Assembly: GCF_000143415.4 (NCBI RefSeq)
Contig: NW_003314273.1
Location: 1,384,563 to 1,448,562 of the forward strand
Origin: Selaginella moellendorffii
Taxonomy: Eukaryota; Streptophyta; Lycopodiopsida; Selaginellales; Selaginellaceae
Direction: 5' to 3'
DNA length: 64,000 nt
Part shown: positions 1 to 13,163 of the stretch, piece by piece
Numbering within the stretch: the stretch's first letter is position 1
How the letters are laid out: every line of letters starts with the position of its first letter
Position numbers and translations under genes: made by a program
The notes under the pieces: model-generated
Databases searched by the model: none
Told to the model about the DNA's origin: nothing
Seen by the model: only the letters and a program-made list of their open reading frames with translations

Positions 1-310
1 GGATGATCGATGGGATCCTCTACCATTGCTGATATTGTCTTGCACTTGTCATTGATGACAATAAGATGGTTATGAAAGATAGTGGTTGCTTCTTCAGATC
101 AACACTTGTTTTATCAGTGCAAGATCTGTCTTGGAAAGAGATGAATATAATTGCATTGCATGGGTGACTCTTCTTTGTACACTCCAAACAATTCTACAAG
201 CCCAACATGTATGGATTGTTGAGGCAAAAACATGTGGACAATGGCACAATGTGGCGAACATTTCTCTAGCGGATAACTACAAGCGGATTTCTACTTTTTC
301 TTGGTTTCAG

Positions 311-1740
311 GTGCAATCAAGTGGGTTTTACAAGGCGCGCATTTCTGTTCTGGCAGCATGCAAATTTGTAAAGACAGCTTTGAGACAGGATGGCCGGAGA
401 GCAGTGTTACGCTCATGGGACGAAATTTGTTTGCGGGGTTAACTGGAAAGAGCCACTTGAAGCTCCAAGCCCGCTGTGAACACTCCCAAAGCTCTCAAGC
501 AGTATGTGCCCCTTATCGTCAACAACATAAAAGCGTGCCTTGCGAGGTGGTCTATGCAGGATAAGATCGTTCTTCTTACCAAGATGAGAAGGGTAAGCAA
601 TTGTCTTAGTTTTCTTGTTGACACTGGTTTTTTCTGATATGACACTTCACGTTTCTAACTGTCCTCTACATTTTATGTGGGAAAGACTCCAGTCTCGACA
701 TGGAAGAGACTTTCTCCTTGTACTACATTGTCAACCAAGGCATTCAGGCTCTCCCCATCAACTTTCTCGGCACTGCCTACAACAAAGCCATATGCGTTGT
801 ACATAGCTTTGTGACGTTTTCCCATTTTTCAGGCCGAGGCAAAAGCTCATCAAGCTTATCCAGAACGTGATCAACCAGCGCTTCTGGAAAGCCGCAGAAA
901 CAAGCATTCTTTCGTTGCTCATGGATCAGCTGGATGAAAGAAAAGAGGCGCTGGAAGACGCTCATATCATAGACATGCTCAACATCTACATGAACGCTGG
1001 TCACGACTCAACGGCTGATGTCATCATGTGGCTGATGATTTCCTAAAGCAAAATCCTGACGTGTTTGAGAAAGTGAAGGTAAGCCTTTGCAGTTTCATAC
1101 AAACTTTCCTTCATACAATCTTTCTTCTTTAGGCCGAGCAAGACAACATTGCTAAAGTCATTTCAGAAGGGAAAATGCTCAACCTTTTAGACATCAGAAG
1201 GATGTGCTACCTATCTAGTGTCAGTCCATTTTCCCTTGTTTTTAGTCCTGAATTTATTTTTTGTTTTTGCAGGTTGTCAATGAAACAGTGCGACTTGCAA
1301 AAATATCTCCAATGGTCTTTAGAAGCGCCTTGTTAAACCTCGAGTTTAATGGTGAGTCTGCTTCTTCTCTCAAGTGATGTTCAAGTGATTTGAAAGCGTG
1401 GCTAAGACAAGTACATATGGATCCACCCTGATCCGGAAAAGTTCAATCCATCTGGGAGGTACGAGATTCTCACCCATGCTCTGTAACTCTGTCTGGGGTT
1501 TTTCACTAGAAATATGGAGCATCTCCATTCACGTTCATACCTTTTTGGGATGGGAAATCGAACTTACGAACTTGCCAAGCTTCAAATATTCATTGTCATC
1601 CATTACTTCATTATTACAGGTGAAGATCTATTATTTGTGCCATTATTCCTTTATCTGGGGTTTGTAGGTGGACTGCCTTGGATCCCAACAGCAAAGTTTC
1701 TTACTTGCCACATCCAAGACCACGAGACTTCTATTCTGTA
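311..1740 (+). pseudogene. Cytochrome P450 (CYP85-clan-like) pseudogene, heme loop missing
   Basis: Exon-like blocks separated by short introns match a plant P450 in order. A block at 320-460 reads like the region around the C helix (AIKWVLQ, then LMGRNLFAGLTG). A block near 690-790 carries LPINFLGTAYNKA. The I-helix oxygen-binding motif AGHDST is near 994-1011. The K-helix ETVR of ExxR is at 1282-1293. A PERF-type segment (HPDPEKFNP) is at about 1420-1455. One T appears to be missing near 1040, which puts the I-helix exon into an immediate stop; the next frame continues the family pattern (FLKQNPDVFEKV). Another frame change lies near 470. I found no FxxGxxxCxG heme-binding loop downstream, and the start is also missing. 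I therefore call it a dead fragment. Assignment to the CYP85 clan rests on the LPINxPGT-type block and is tentative. Confidence 0.8.
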
Positions 1741-4700
1741 AGAGTTTCAAAACTTCTGTAATTAAAAGAAAAAAAATACTTTACTGAATTATACCTTATA
1801 CAATATGATACCTTATGCATTCTCATGCCTCCACTATTCTAATTTGTCCCCGTCACTTATTGACTTATCACAAGGAGCGAATCCTGCTTTGAAGTCACTG
1901 CCTCGACAAGATGAAACTCAAAGACGAGAAGATACTCAAAGGCAGGCTTGCCAAGTACATTGTAGAGGCTGTTTGTAAGTCCCAAATGTTTCTCATCACA
2001 GGTCTTTGGAGGACATGCATAGCTTTTATGACCATGGACCAAATGTTGAGAACAGCAGCATCATCAAGAAGAGTTGCAATCTAGCATTTAATTTGTCTCA
2101 CTTCTGGCACAAGACAATAAGGTTGTTAAGGTTGTTAACAATAAGGCCTTCATTTTTTTTAACTAAGTCCTGTTTGCACAGCAATGCAATGCATCAGGAG
2201 CTTGCTGGAAACTATGATTTACAGAATTTCCAAGAAGGTATGAGATTCACGCTGATTACAGCAAGTAACTATCAGGTACACTTTTAGTGTTTTCACTCAT
2301 GGGTCGTGATCTCCCTTATCTTGAGTTTAGAGAAGCCTGCAAGCATCACAAGATTGTAAGAACTCAGCCAGCTATGTGTGTCTTTGAAGACTGCCATTAT
2401 AAGTACTTTTGCTTTAAATTTTATATAACCTTCATTGCCATGGATTCTGTGAATGGCATTTTCAGGACCCCATGTTCCTCCTCTTCCTCCATCTTTCTAA
2501 AATTAATGCAGATAATTTGAAGATTGGCAATGTGCTGGAATCATAAGTCAAGCTTGCCATTGTGTAGCTGCATGTTCTTCAACAGGAAGTTGTCCAGGCC
2601 CAGAGGGCGCTGAGTGTTCTTCTCTAGAAGGTTTTCCAGGCCTAAAGGGCAATGCAACGCTTTTGATGGTAGGGATTCGTGTGTGCAACCAGACAACGTA
2701 CTCCATGTTTGCCAAAAGCATTATAACCAATTGTGCTTTAGATTGAAGGCTGCAAAATAAACTGGTCTTACTAATATGACTGCTTGGCCCCTTCTCATGG
2801 ACAATACATCTTTATGAAAAGTTTGCTTCCCTTATATGTAGTAAAGAATACATTTTGATACTATTGGTGTTTGTTAGCTAAAGGTATTGGGCAAAGAAAC
2901 TTTTTATCAGATAATACTCTAAAGCTCTACTTATGGGTGGTGGAGTTCTGGAAATCTGGTCACAACACTTGAGGTTATTTTTTTTCTTTTAAAAGTAATA
3001 GTTGCTGCTATGTATGTCTATAAGGTATTCATAATGGGACTCATTGAGATCTGGAAAGATCATACTTAAAGCTTTAGAGACAACATTTTCCTACAAATTA
3101 CATTTAACGAAGATTGAGTAAATAAAAACTATTCACTCCATAAAGAGGGAAATAAGTTATAGATTAAAATTTAAAAATAGTTAATTTTTTCAAAAGAAGA
3201 TATATACATTATCATGGATTATGATGTTGTATTGATGAACTTGGTCTTTTGTGGCACATCCTCCACTATACAAAATATTTATTATATCACCATCATTTAT
3301 TACCTTCAATCTACCAATTGTCTAAAAATTATGAGAATACAAGAATATAAGCTTGAAAATTGATATATTCAGATATCTATTATATTTAAATATTAGGTAT
3401 AAATAATTTAAAAAATTGGATGACAGAGATTTTAAGCTTGATGTACAATTACAAAACACTATCTACATGAAAAAATTAATTATGTACTTCTTGAATTTAT
3501 ATGACAATAACTCTTGAAAGAAACTCCATATTTTATTTTTATATTACATTCAAATTCTAGAATTTAGATTAGTGTTTTGAAGTTAGAAATTGGAAGGGAA
3601 TGTTTCTGGCAGTGGTAGTAGGCTGTAAGTCTCTCTCATGAGTGATCTCTTCTCTACATGAACACTGTATATGTGTTGTTTTAACGGTTATAATGTTATG
3701 CAAGATCTACAAGAAAAAGGTGAAGTTGTAATCTATGCTTTTTTTCACTAGACTTAAGTGGTTTTTAGATCAAAGCATGTAATACCAAGCTGTGCTAAGA
3801 TCAAAGCAAAGTAAACCCAGGCTTTTGTGAAAACAAATCAAAGAAGAATAAACATTTAACATGCAATCACAGGTGAAGGATACAAAGATAACATGTGATG
3901 GTAAACTTCTGGGAATTTGATCTCAAACGTTCATTAATGGAGAGTAGATCCTGATTCCAGTCCTATGTAGCAACTGTTTTTTAAAATTATCAATATTTCA
4001 AGGATATAACACTACTAAGGTAATTGAAGAGGGACCTTGGTTTTTATCTATTTTGAAGTGCTCTGAAATAGATAAAAATCTTGTTTGCAACATTTCATAT
4101 GAAGTGAAAAGTTGTTTTTCTATATTGGGTGAGGATTTGGATGTTAGATATGAGTTTGATTTGCTTTCCATTCCTTCCTGATATACCAAATGCATATCAT
4201 TGCAATATTGACTATTAGTGCCACTTATCTTTTTAATCTAAGGGCTCTATTATATTTCTGTGAGTAATCCATATAATTGTAAAAATTTTGTCAGTACTTT
4301 GAAACTATTTTAAAAATTTTATAATAGTTAAATTTGCAGGATTCATAGTACTTGAGGCAATGAGAATCTTGGCTAGTGATTATGCCATCACTAGATGCAG
4401 GAGGAAAATTCTTGCTTGAGCCATGTGGATAGTGGTGATGGTCAACAAGGAAGATTATGTGAGGATATGATTGTTGGGACATGTTAATTGCAATAACAAC
4501 AATCCTGAATTGAAACAGGAGAAGGCTTCTAACTCCTAAACTACTAGTTTCCATTGCATTGCAGTTAGTATGTAGAGTGATGTAATAGAAGCCATTGGAG
4601 ACCTTGCATGCTTACTTTGAACATGTACTTTATTTATCAAATTCTTGTGTGCTTAGTAGTTTTTATCTCTTTTTTTTTTATTTCCAGGCTAAGGCAAGTG

Positions 4701-5208
4701 GCACAACTAGAAAATGCAAACACTCATGAAAAAGCCACCATGAGGTTCATCTCTTATTGCTTTTCTCTTTTTCCTTTCAAGAGTTTCACTGTGTTAAAAA
4801 GGTCTAAAAAACCAGGAAGGTGTTGCTGGTTTACCTAGCAGTAGGATGATTGACTTGCATTTTACTGCAGCGAGCCCATCCATCTACTGTAGCAAGAACT
4901 CTTGGTGTTGAGAAAATGAACTAAGTTTTGTGTAGATATAGACTGCCATACCAAAGGCTCCCAAACTCCATTCAAGTATGCATCACAAATCTATGATCAT
5001 AATAGCAATATTTCATCATGCAACAGCTGAAGTTTGAGACCTAGAGGATGAGAATGTGTATTAGATCGAGCCTCCACCAGTAAAAGGTAGCACATTGTGA
5101 AATAGATGAGGAAAATATTTTTGCTGTTAAATACTAATTTAGTAATAACAGTTTAGTTTTAGCTAGAAACATACATTATTTCATAAGAAACATTTCTTGA
5201 TTAATTAC
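1741..5208. other. Unassigned stretch, AT-rich from about 2.9 kb
   Basis: No gene is recognised. Short open stretches at 1,900-2,500 have intron-like GTAAG and AG boundaries (for example an open segment at 1,895-1,970 ending at a GTAAGT), so further gene fragments are possible. None matched a family I know. From about 2,900 to 5,100 the sequence is AT-rich without long open frames. Confidence 0.5.
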
Positions 5209-5720
5209 TGTCAGAGATAGTGGGTAGGTTGGGCATGGCCGACCAATCTGAAGTATAGTCTAGCTCCCGCTTGCATGCCTATCCTCGTTCTAGCTTGGGT
5301 TTAAGCCCAAGTTCCATTCCATGCTAGTAGGTGGAGTACCCATATCCTTGTGTTATGCCATTGGTATGCTGAATAGCGTCAGACTTCGTTTGGCTCCATT
5401 TTGCGTGCTGGTCCTGACATTGGGATGTTGGTTGCTCTAGGACTATTCCAAATTGCTTTGTGCTCCTGTCCCTTCGCTCCTTCGGCTGTATACTTGGGAG
5501 TTGTTCCGTGCTCTAGTGCCATTGCTCCTTGGTTTCATGCTTGGGAGTTTGGCACTGTTCCTTTATTCAGTGGCCCAAGGCTCTAAAACTTGGTTTCCGC
5601 ACCATTGTCTTTTGGACATGTGGCATGTGACACATGGCACATAGAGGGTTTAGGTTTTGCTTCGTGGTTATCCTATGGTAAATCACCATAGGATAAAGGG
5701 TAAAAACCATGTGCGCTACA
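5209..5720 (+). repeat. Family A 5' LTR
   Basis: The sequence starts with TG and ends with CA, and its 3' part is repeated at 10,093-10,308. It contains a short inverted repeat (ATCCTATGGT / ACCATAGGAT, near 5,670-5,697) that is also kept in the 60.8-kb copy, which suggests a conserved hairpin close to the LTR end. Confidence 0.8.
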
Positions 5721-7673
5721 TTTGGTATCAAAGGATACGTCTTAGTGAGTACTATCCAATGAGATTGGGCAACTAGTCTCGTTGCATAGCAAAGATTAAA
5801 ATGATGATCCGAGTGGGTACATGTTTGGGTGCTAAGACTTCGCATTCATTCCTTAGGTATGGATTTGGTTTTACTCATAAAAGGGATTGAGTTGTTCCAT
5901 TTTTGCACGAGTTTGTGTTTGGGCTTGTGAGTGAGGTGCATTAGTAACTCAAGGTTACACTTTGAGTTAGTAGGATTAATCTTAACTTATCAGTGGTTCC
6001 AGATGTTGTTCCATGTACCGTAGGAGAAAGTAAACCTCCCCTGGGTTTGTGATGAGTGGCAAATAGGCTGGTCCATAGCTGTTTAGCATGGCACTAGTGG
6101 ATCCTTCCTAGGTATGATTACAAGATTATAGGGATCAATATTGATTCAAGTAATCATTGTCGTGCTCTCTTATAAAATCTTTTTAGATTGGACTGAAGGT
6201 AGTTTGAGGTTTGGTCAAAGATGAGGCCGAAAAGAGAGTCGTCATGGACGAAGGATCAAACACGTAAATCATCTTCTATTCTTGGAGAGATGGTTCGCAA
6301 TGAGGTGTGACTCATTGCCCATGTTCACATTATGCAATTAAGAGTCCCTACCTTGATGTATATTCATTATGATGGTTTTACAAGTGGTGAGTTATGGGAT
6401 GGATAGCAGTGAAGCGTTAAACCATTTTGTCTAAGCTTGCTATTGAAGACTTGGGTTGCAATGCTCAATTCTTTTCCAGAAAACTTTCCTATTGCTCCTT
6501 GAGTAGCTTGGTGCTGGATTAGTGTTGAGTTTGGTCAGATAGAGAGTGGCATGAGCTTGTCCATATTGTGAACAAAAGTTAGTGGCGTCGGGTGTTGTAA
6601 ATCTCTATCGGTAGAGTATGGCATTTATGTTGCATTTTATCGAATCGAGTTAGCATTTAATACTCACATAAACCTTTGTAATAGTGACATGGGCATTGCT
6701 CGTGGTGTTACTTAATTGATGATCAAGTCATTGTGATTTTATATCATATCCATGTGATAGTGAGCAATGTGTTGACAAAGTTGCTTGGTTAAACGATAAT
6801 CACACCCAAATTGGTTGATGGTGAAGCGAGTCTACTTGCACGAAATAACATTGTAGTAACTTTGACTGGATTCTCAATAGTGATTAATGATATGCTAAGC
6901 TTGAGTTGGTACCTTGCTTCCTTGACAGTTTGCCCATAAAGTGTTAGAAAGGGTTATAGCATTCACTTGCTATGGCTTGTTGATCCGTTAGCACTTGGAG
7001 TAAACTATTAGATGGAGAAGGTATGTAGCTACGGCATTGGCATCACTAGCACTAGTGTTAGTGGAAGTGGCATTGTTGTTTCAAGTGATGAGAAGTTTTT
7101 TCCTTGGAATTTGATTTTTCATGTCATTTTTCTTGTTAGTGTTTTGGCTTCATGTTGGATCTTAAAGGTGGTTGAAGAAGAGTGTTAGTGCAATGTGGAT
7201 ATTTGAAGATATGGTCTTTGTGATCAAGCCTTAGATGTTCATTTTGCATTTTTGTGGATATCGATGTTAGATTTGGAGATATGGGCATGATGTTTGATGC
7301 TTGGACATATTATTGGGTCATGAGAATTTGTGTTGAGGAACTTATGTGAAGTTGTTAGTATAAGGAAGTTGGTTGAGTATTAAAATTTTGCATTCCTGGA
7401 CTAAGAATCATTCTTTCTCTAGGATGGAAAATTCTCCACAATTTTTTTTATTCTTTTCCAATAGCTGATCTATTGATCACTTTGCTTGAAAACCATTCTA
7501 TTTTTGTAAGCCAATACAAACGAGTGAAGGGGTTGTAGTTGACTTTGGTAAGCTTAGACCTTAGTAGGTAGTTTGTATGATGTGACCTGAAAAAGAGATG
7601 CTGACCTTTTGAGGCTAAAGCAATTGAGTTGGATAGAGTCTAGAGTTGGTGTACAAAAGTGGCCATTGTGCTT

Positions 7674-7773
7674 NNNNNNNNNNNNNNNNNNNNNNNNNNN
7701 NNNNNNNNNNNNNNNNNNNNNNNNNNNNNNNNNNNNNNNNNNNNNNNNNNNNNNNNNNNNNNNNNNNNNNNNN
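7674..7773. other. Assembly gap (100 N)
   Basis: Exactly 100 N, a conventional filler of unknown true size, inside the internal region of the family A element. Confidence 0.99.
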
Positions 7774-10092
7774 GATGCCTCATCGTTGAGAATATTAATA
7801 TTAAGATTTGAGTGAAATGATATGTCTCTCCTTAGGATTGATATTGAGTTTCATTAGTCTTGATGAAGATAGTGTTGATGATTTAATTTGAGCTTTGTGT
7901 TATTAACATTCATGCATTTGCTAGTTAGTAACTATATTGATGTTCAAATGAATTAAGTGGCAAGTTTGAGTTACTTGTGTTTTAGATGAGATTATTTAGT
8001 AGGGGTTGAGGTTTGGCTTTTCTTTAAAAACAAATCTAATAAGGATTCAAACATTCCAATATCAATCACTAACACTTCCTCTCATAAAGCTAGCATAGTC
8101 CATAACTAAATCACAGTTAGATATATTGATCATTGATGATTCTTTTTGTGCTTATTGTGAAGTGAGTTACGTCTTGTTATAGATGGATTCATAAAGGATT
8201 GATTTGATGATCACTTGTTGAGCATAGCTTCGTTATACTTAGCTTTTGGATTGATGCAGACATGCTCTTCATTAGCTTTGGCATTATGAAGTTTAGCTTA
8301 TGGAAGTGTTGAGGAGAATATTGTGGGTTGACCATGATTTCTTCTTTAGCATTGAAATTAGTTCATACAAGACTCATGATCATTGTTAAGCATGATTTAG
8401 CTATAGACTTCTTCGAGCTTTTGGTTCTTTGGGTTTTATGCTTATTGCTCCATTTGCTTGAAGTTGTTGAGGGAAGGCATTTAAGCTTATTAGCTTTGAT
8501 ATTGAAGTGTTTCGATAGCTTTGATTTTGCATCTCACAATCATTAATGGAGGTTAACTATCATCTAGGATAGTTGATTATCCTTATCAAAAGGTTTTTCT
8601 TGATTGTTGTGATACAGAATGGTTCACTAGTGGATTCCTTTTTTGACAATAATTCTGCATATCTCTTTTTGATTGGATGATTGATGATCTTTTATGATGG
8701 TTAGTTATTCTCTTTGATGGCTTATGGCTTTTTGCAATACCACATGTTCTTTGTGGTTTGCTCTGAATTGGTCTTTTAGATTTGAGATATCGGTAAGATG
8801 TTGTTAACACTTGCTCAAGCAATTTGAGTTCCTTAGTATTATTGACTGGGATCTATTCAGATTGGTTAGTATGATAGTTGACATGAACGAGTGTTTGTTG
8901 GTCTTACCATATTCATTTTGTTTTATTGATTGTTGCTCGAGTTAGTTCTAATAAATTAGGATATTATTACCTTTGGGTGATACATTTGCGAGCATCTTAC
9001 TTGCTAGTCAATGATACTTGGTGTTCTTTGAGTTCTCTTTGGAAGTTGTTTGGCATACTGTTTGTAATCATTGGTAGTTCAATTTTATTATCGAGTTTTC
9101 TTGATGATACACTTGCTATTAAATTTTGTTGGATGGTGAATCCTATGTTTTCCAATTATGATGATCTTGGTGGTTCTTGTACTTTAATATTGGTTTATCG
9201 GATGACAACTTACTTGGAATACTTTTATGTTCTAATCTAAGATTGATTCACTAATAAATAAGACTCTAAAATATCATTGTCTATGACTTTGATATTGTCC
9301 TTCTATTAATCTTTGAGTTTGGGCTAGTATAGGCAGACTCGTTTCAGCACTTCATATGTATAGTGAAATCTTTAGTCATGGGGTAGCTACTGTCGACTGG
9401 TCACATCACCCGCTTCTCTGTCAATATTACTTATTCCGTTAAAAAGGGCATAACCGTGTAAACAACTCTAACTGCCTATTTATAGTAGTATATCTAAACC
9501 TTACCGACGGGTTTGGTTTCTTTGCTCATGAGGGTTGGGGCCTTTAGCTTCTCTCTCTATGTCCTTACAATCAGAGGCATATCACACTTTTGTAAACTGG
9601 GTGACACCTAGAGCAGCAAGGGTGGCTAACTCCATTGGTCATTTCTTTGTCAGTGACGGCTGAAAGGTGTCTGAGTGGGTAGCGCATCTACGTTAGACAA
9701 AGAGGTTACCTTAACTCATTTAAGTTGGTGCATTTCTCATATAGTGTGATCACCATGAACTTCTTTTTGGAGTTGTTTCCTTGGCGGTGGTCTAGACTCG
9801 AGTATGCATCGATGAGGACATCGATCTTCCCTAGGGGGGAGAGTGTCGCGAATGTGACTTCGGATATCAAAAGTTACTTGTTGGCCAATCCTTACGGACA
9901 CTCTTTCCTTACTGCCACGACGGTAGGAGGTCGGTAATGCTGGACTCGTTATCAATTCCCACTTGAGTTAGTTGAGAAATTGGTCAATGAACATGCACTT
10001 AAATTGGATAAACATAAGGTAGGAACCCTATGTGTTTCTTGCTGAGCATACTCAACCTGGTTTGAAAAATTTGTGTCATTGGCTTGCACTTG

Positions 10093-10308
10093 CTAGTGTC
10101 TGCTCCTTGGCTTCACGCTTGGGAGTTTGGTACCGTTCCTTCATTTAGTGGCCTAGGGCCTTAAAACTCTAGTTCCGCACCATTGTCCTTTGGACAGCAT
10201 GTGTCACATGGCATATGACACATGGCACATAGAGGGTCTAGGTTCTGCTTCATGGTTATCCTATGGTAAATCACCATAGAATAAAGGGTAAAAACCACAT
10301 GTGCTACA
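10093..10308 (+). repeat. Family A 3' LTR, 5'-truncated
   Basis: It matches about 5,513-5,720 with scattered substitutions, including the conserved internal inverted repeat and the terminal TACA. The first ~300 bp of the LTR are absent, so this end has been partly deleted. Confidence 0.75.
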
Positions 10309-12006
10309 GTTTGTTAGTAGAGGTGGTGTCTTCCTTGTAAACTAGGCCCCAAGCTTTGGTGTCCGAGGAGAGCTCAAGTGTTGGAAGATTGGGGGATGGC
10401 TTCCAGCTAGGGACAAAGGCAGGCATCCATAGGTTTTGGTGGAGATTATGGTGAGTGGGGAGATGAAGAGTGCCAGACACTTGGGATCATGGTGTGAGAG
10501 CTTGGAGACTTCTTCCCATGCTTTGAAGCTTCTTCACTTGGTGGGATTTGTTTGACTGAGTGGTGGTGGTGATGGCAAGCTAGAAAAACACTGGTAGTAA
10601 CAATGGTAGGCACAACCAAAAGCAAGAGCAGGAGAGTGCAAGCCATGCATTTGTGATTTTTTTCTTCATGGTTTGGAAGGAATCTTACCTCTGTTCTCCC
10701 TGCAGGCTTGAAAATTAAAGAGTCACTGGATCTCACATATCTGTGTTGCCTTTGTCAAAGATTTATAAAAGTCCAACTCTTTTTCACTTTATATGATCTG
10801 GATTTTTTGGCCCTTTCTTGCTTTATAATAGTCTGGATTTCTTAACTCTCAATTTTTGAGTATGCACAACAGGAAACTAAAATTCACAAATCTCACTTAT
10901 CAGCATTCCTTTGGTCAAAAAATTATATTTTATGGCCTAAGACCACACTTTACTATTATGTCTTGGATTTTGCATTTCTTTCTCTCTTTTAGCAGTTTCT
11001 TAACATCAAATGCTTTGTAATCAAAAGAGAGCATGCAAGAAGTTCCTTCGCAAGAAGAACCCCCACGCTGCCTATGCTGTATTCCAAAGGCAATGACTCT
11101 GAACTCAATATCCATATTGAGCAGAATAATCTCTTCAATTTCTTCTTGCCACTTTATAGTAAGACACTGAAAAAATCTAAGATTCTATAGAACTTCATTG
11201 GTTAAAACTCGGACAGGAAATCTAGAAGAAAAAGCCAGCCTTTGAACACTTCTGTTTCTTATCCTGGTCCTTTGATCTAAAACCAAGTGGGTTATGCTAG
11301 AACATCTGAAACCTCCCTTGATATCAAGCTTTCAAGTAGATGTTGTAACTTTTAATTATGGATTTCTTATGTTCCATCTTCAGGATGATGAATTTATAAT
11401 CTCTTGGAACTGTCTATGCAGGCATTTATTTTCATTTCAAGTACAAGACTTGCAGAATAAAAGAAGCCAGCTTTGATTAATCACAAAACCTTGCTTTCTA
11501 GAGTTTACAGCTATAAATTTCAACTGATTATTTTAAAATTTAATATTAAAATGTTTACTGCTTATGCTAAAATTCTTGAAATTTCAATGTGCCCAACAAA
11601 TTTTTTACTCTTCCAGCAGAGCTGAGATCCCAGCTAGTACTTATATATTTAAATGAAAGAGCCAGTATAATAATAGCATATGCTGAGGGCACTTATTATG
11701 GGCATATGGCAAGATCTAACAGTTGAGATATGATTAGAAAAGGTTGTAACTTTTCAAATCAGAAATTTTTAATTATGGCTTTTAGGGCAAATGAGAAGCA
11801 CGGGGTGCTAAGCAATGAACATGTACTTTGGTTATAAATTATATTTTCTTTTGGTAAGAAAATGGTGCTGCGTGCATGGTGCCCTGTCTTTGATAAGGTT
11901 GGTTTACGTGTTCTGCTATGCTGGCTGAAAGTGTATGGCTTGCTTTCTTTTTTACAAATCTATCCACAACGTAGCTGTCAGGTCTTGCCTCCATTTCTCT
12001 GTCACT
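10309..12006. other. Stretch without a recognised gene
   Basis: The only candidate is a short minus-strand ORF described separately. The remainder has AT-rich, intron-like composition and no family I can name. Confidence 0.5.
10446..10646 (-). CDS. Possible small secreted peptide precursor
   Basis: A 66-residue ORF. The chosen internal Met is followed directly by a strongly hydrophobic stretch (TLLLLLLVVPTIV) typical of a signal peptide, then a His run, then a Ser/Pro/Lys-rich tail. A longer version of the ORF starts upstream at 10,736. The architecture resembles plant small secreted peptides, but I see no CLE, RALF or EPF motif. The ORF is short and may be chance. Confidence 0.25.
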   Translation of the reverse strand: MACTLLLLLLVVPTIVTTSVFLACHHHHHSVKQIPPSEEASKHGKKSPSSHTMIPSVWHSSSPHSP

Positions 12007-13115
12007 GTTCCAGTAGCATCCAAGACTGCGTACATGACAGCCATTGGAAACCACGAGAGTCTTACGAAAACTTGTAGATTGATCTGTGTGGTTTTCAGAG
12101 ATTATCCAGGCTCAAGATCTTTGTATAACACACCAGACTCAGGTGGCGAGTGTGGAGTCCCATATCGAACTTATTTTCGGATGCCTGTCCAAGACATCAA
12201 CAAGCCGTTGTACTCGATGGCTATTGGTCCCGTGCATTTCACAGTCATCTCTACAGAACACGACTGGAGCTCAACCAGTGAACAAGTATGCATTCTTATT
12301 CTTTTCATGTTTACTTCAACGAAACCTTCTTCTACAGTACGCTTGGATGAAATCCAACCTTGAATCTGTCGACAGAATCAGTACACCATGGATAGTTTTT
12401 ACAGGGTAACTGTTTTTATCCACATTTTCATTCTGTAAACTCATATTTGCTATTTTTCTTTTTGTCATCGACTTATGTACTCCACTCACGGGAATTATTT
12501 CTAAACTTCTACCAGGTGTGGATCCGAAATTTGTAGCAGCTGTGGAACCATTGCTCTTGAGAAACAAGGTAAAACACGAGCTCTTCAAAGGGAAAACCAG
12601 AATGAAACTGTCTTTTTTTTTTGCACAGGTTGATTCAGCAGTGTGGGGGCATGTTCACAACTACGAGTAAACTTGTGCTGTGTTTCAGGGCCGCTGCCTG
12701 CAGCACTCGATCAAGGATTTAGCGGGTGTTGATTTCTTTGACACTACAATTTACTCGGCTCCAGTTCACGCTGTGGTTGGCATGGCCGGATTCAGCCTGG
12801 ATGACTTCCCTTGTAATGTAAGCTTGCAGCTTTGTTTTCTATACTCAAGCTCTTTATATGGTATTGATATTCTACCTTTTCTATTGATATTACCTTCTTT
12901 TTTTTTTTTGTCGACAGTTTAGTTTATGGAGCTTGATTTGAAGGTCGGCATTTGGATATGCAAGAGTGAAAGCCGATAAGACAAAGCTACTGTTTGAGGT
13001 AGATGAATTGTGTTCTTGGTTCTTGCATGTTATTTATTTATTTTTCATTCCAGTACATTACAATGGATGGAACAGTAGCTGACTGGTTTAAAATTGCCAA
13101 GCTAAACTGGGGATT
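12007..13115 (+). pseudogene. Purple acid phosphatase pseudogene, C-terminal half
   Basis: Consecutive exon blocks match plant PAPs of the PAP27/nucleotide-pyrophosphatase-like type: the metal-binding TAIGNHE (about 12,030-12,055), a TPDSGGECGVPY block, a VHFTVISTEHDW block, TPWIVFTG followed after an intron by HRLMYST, VEPLLL, GHVHNYE (about 12,648-12,667), and the C-terminal AGFSLDDFP and FGYARV segments. In the family these motifs coordinate the Fe/metal centre. The copy is dead: the codon after HVHNYE is TAA (12,668-12,670), the intron before HRLMYST lacks an AG acceptor, and the HRLMYST exon runs into a stop. The missing N-terminal half is on the opposite strand at 14,640-15,110. Confidence 0.85.
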
Positions 13116-13163
13116 TTCCAGGCCGTGAACGATTTCAAGCTTTACAAGTTCAATAGTTGGCTT

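Larger units (their letters stand above)
5209..10308 (+). mobile_element. LTR retroelement, family A, no recognisable coding
   Basis: A 512-bp 5' LTR (5,209-5,720) begins TGTCAGAG and ends GCGCTACA. It is followed two bases later by TGGTATCAAAGG (5,723-5,734), which resembles the initiator-tRNA-Met primer binding site TGGTATCAGAGC. A truncated 3' LTR (10,093-10,308) repeats the last ~215 bp of the 5' LTR and ends at the same TACA. The internal region has no gag, protease, reverse transcriptase or integrase that I can recognise, so the element looks non-autonomous. A purine run at about 9,831-9,842 resembles a polypurine tract. The 5 bp outside each end do not match, so no target-site duplication is visible. 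An assembly gap lies inside. An inverted partial relative is at 60,771-62,784. Confidence 0.8.

Noticed and set aside
311-1740. Functional cytochrome P450 gene
   Set aside because: Frame changes, no start region and no heme-binding cysteine loop.
5204-10313. Target-site duplication for the family A element
   Set aside because: The 5 bp before 5,209 (ATTAC) and after 10,308 (GTTTG) differ.
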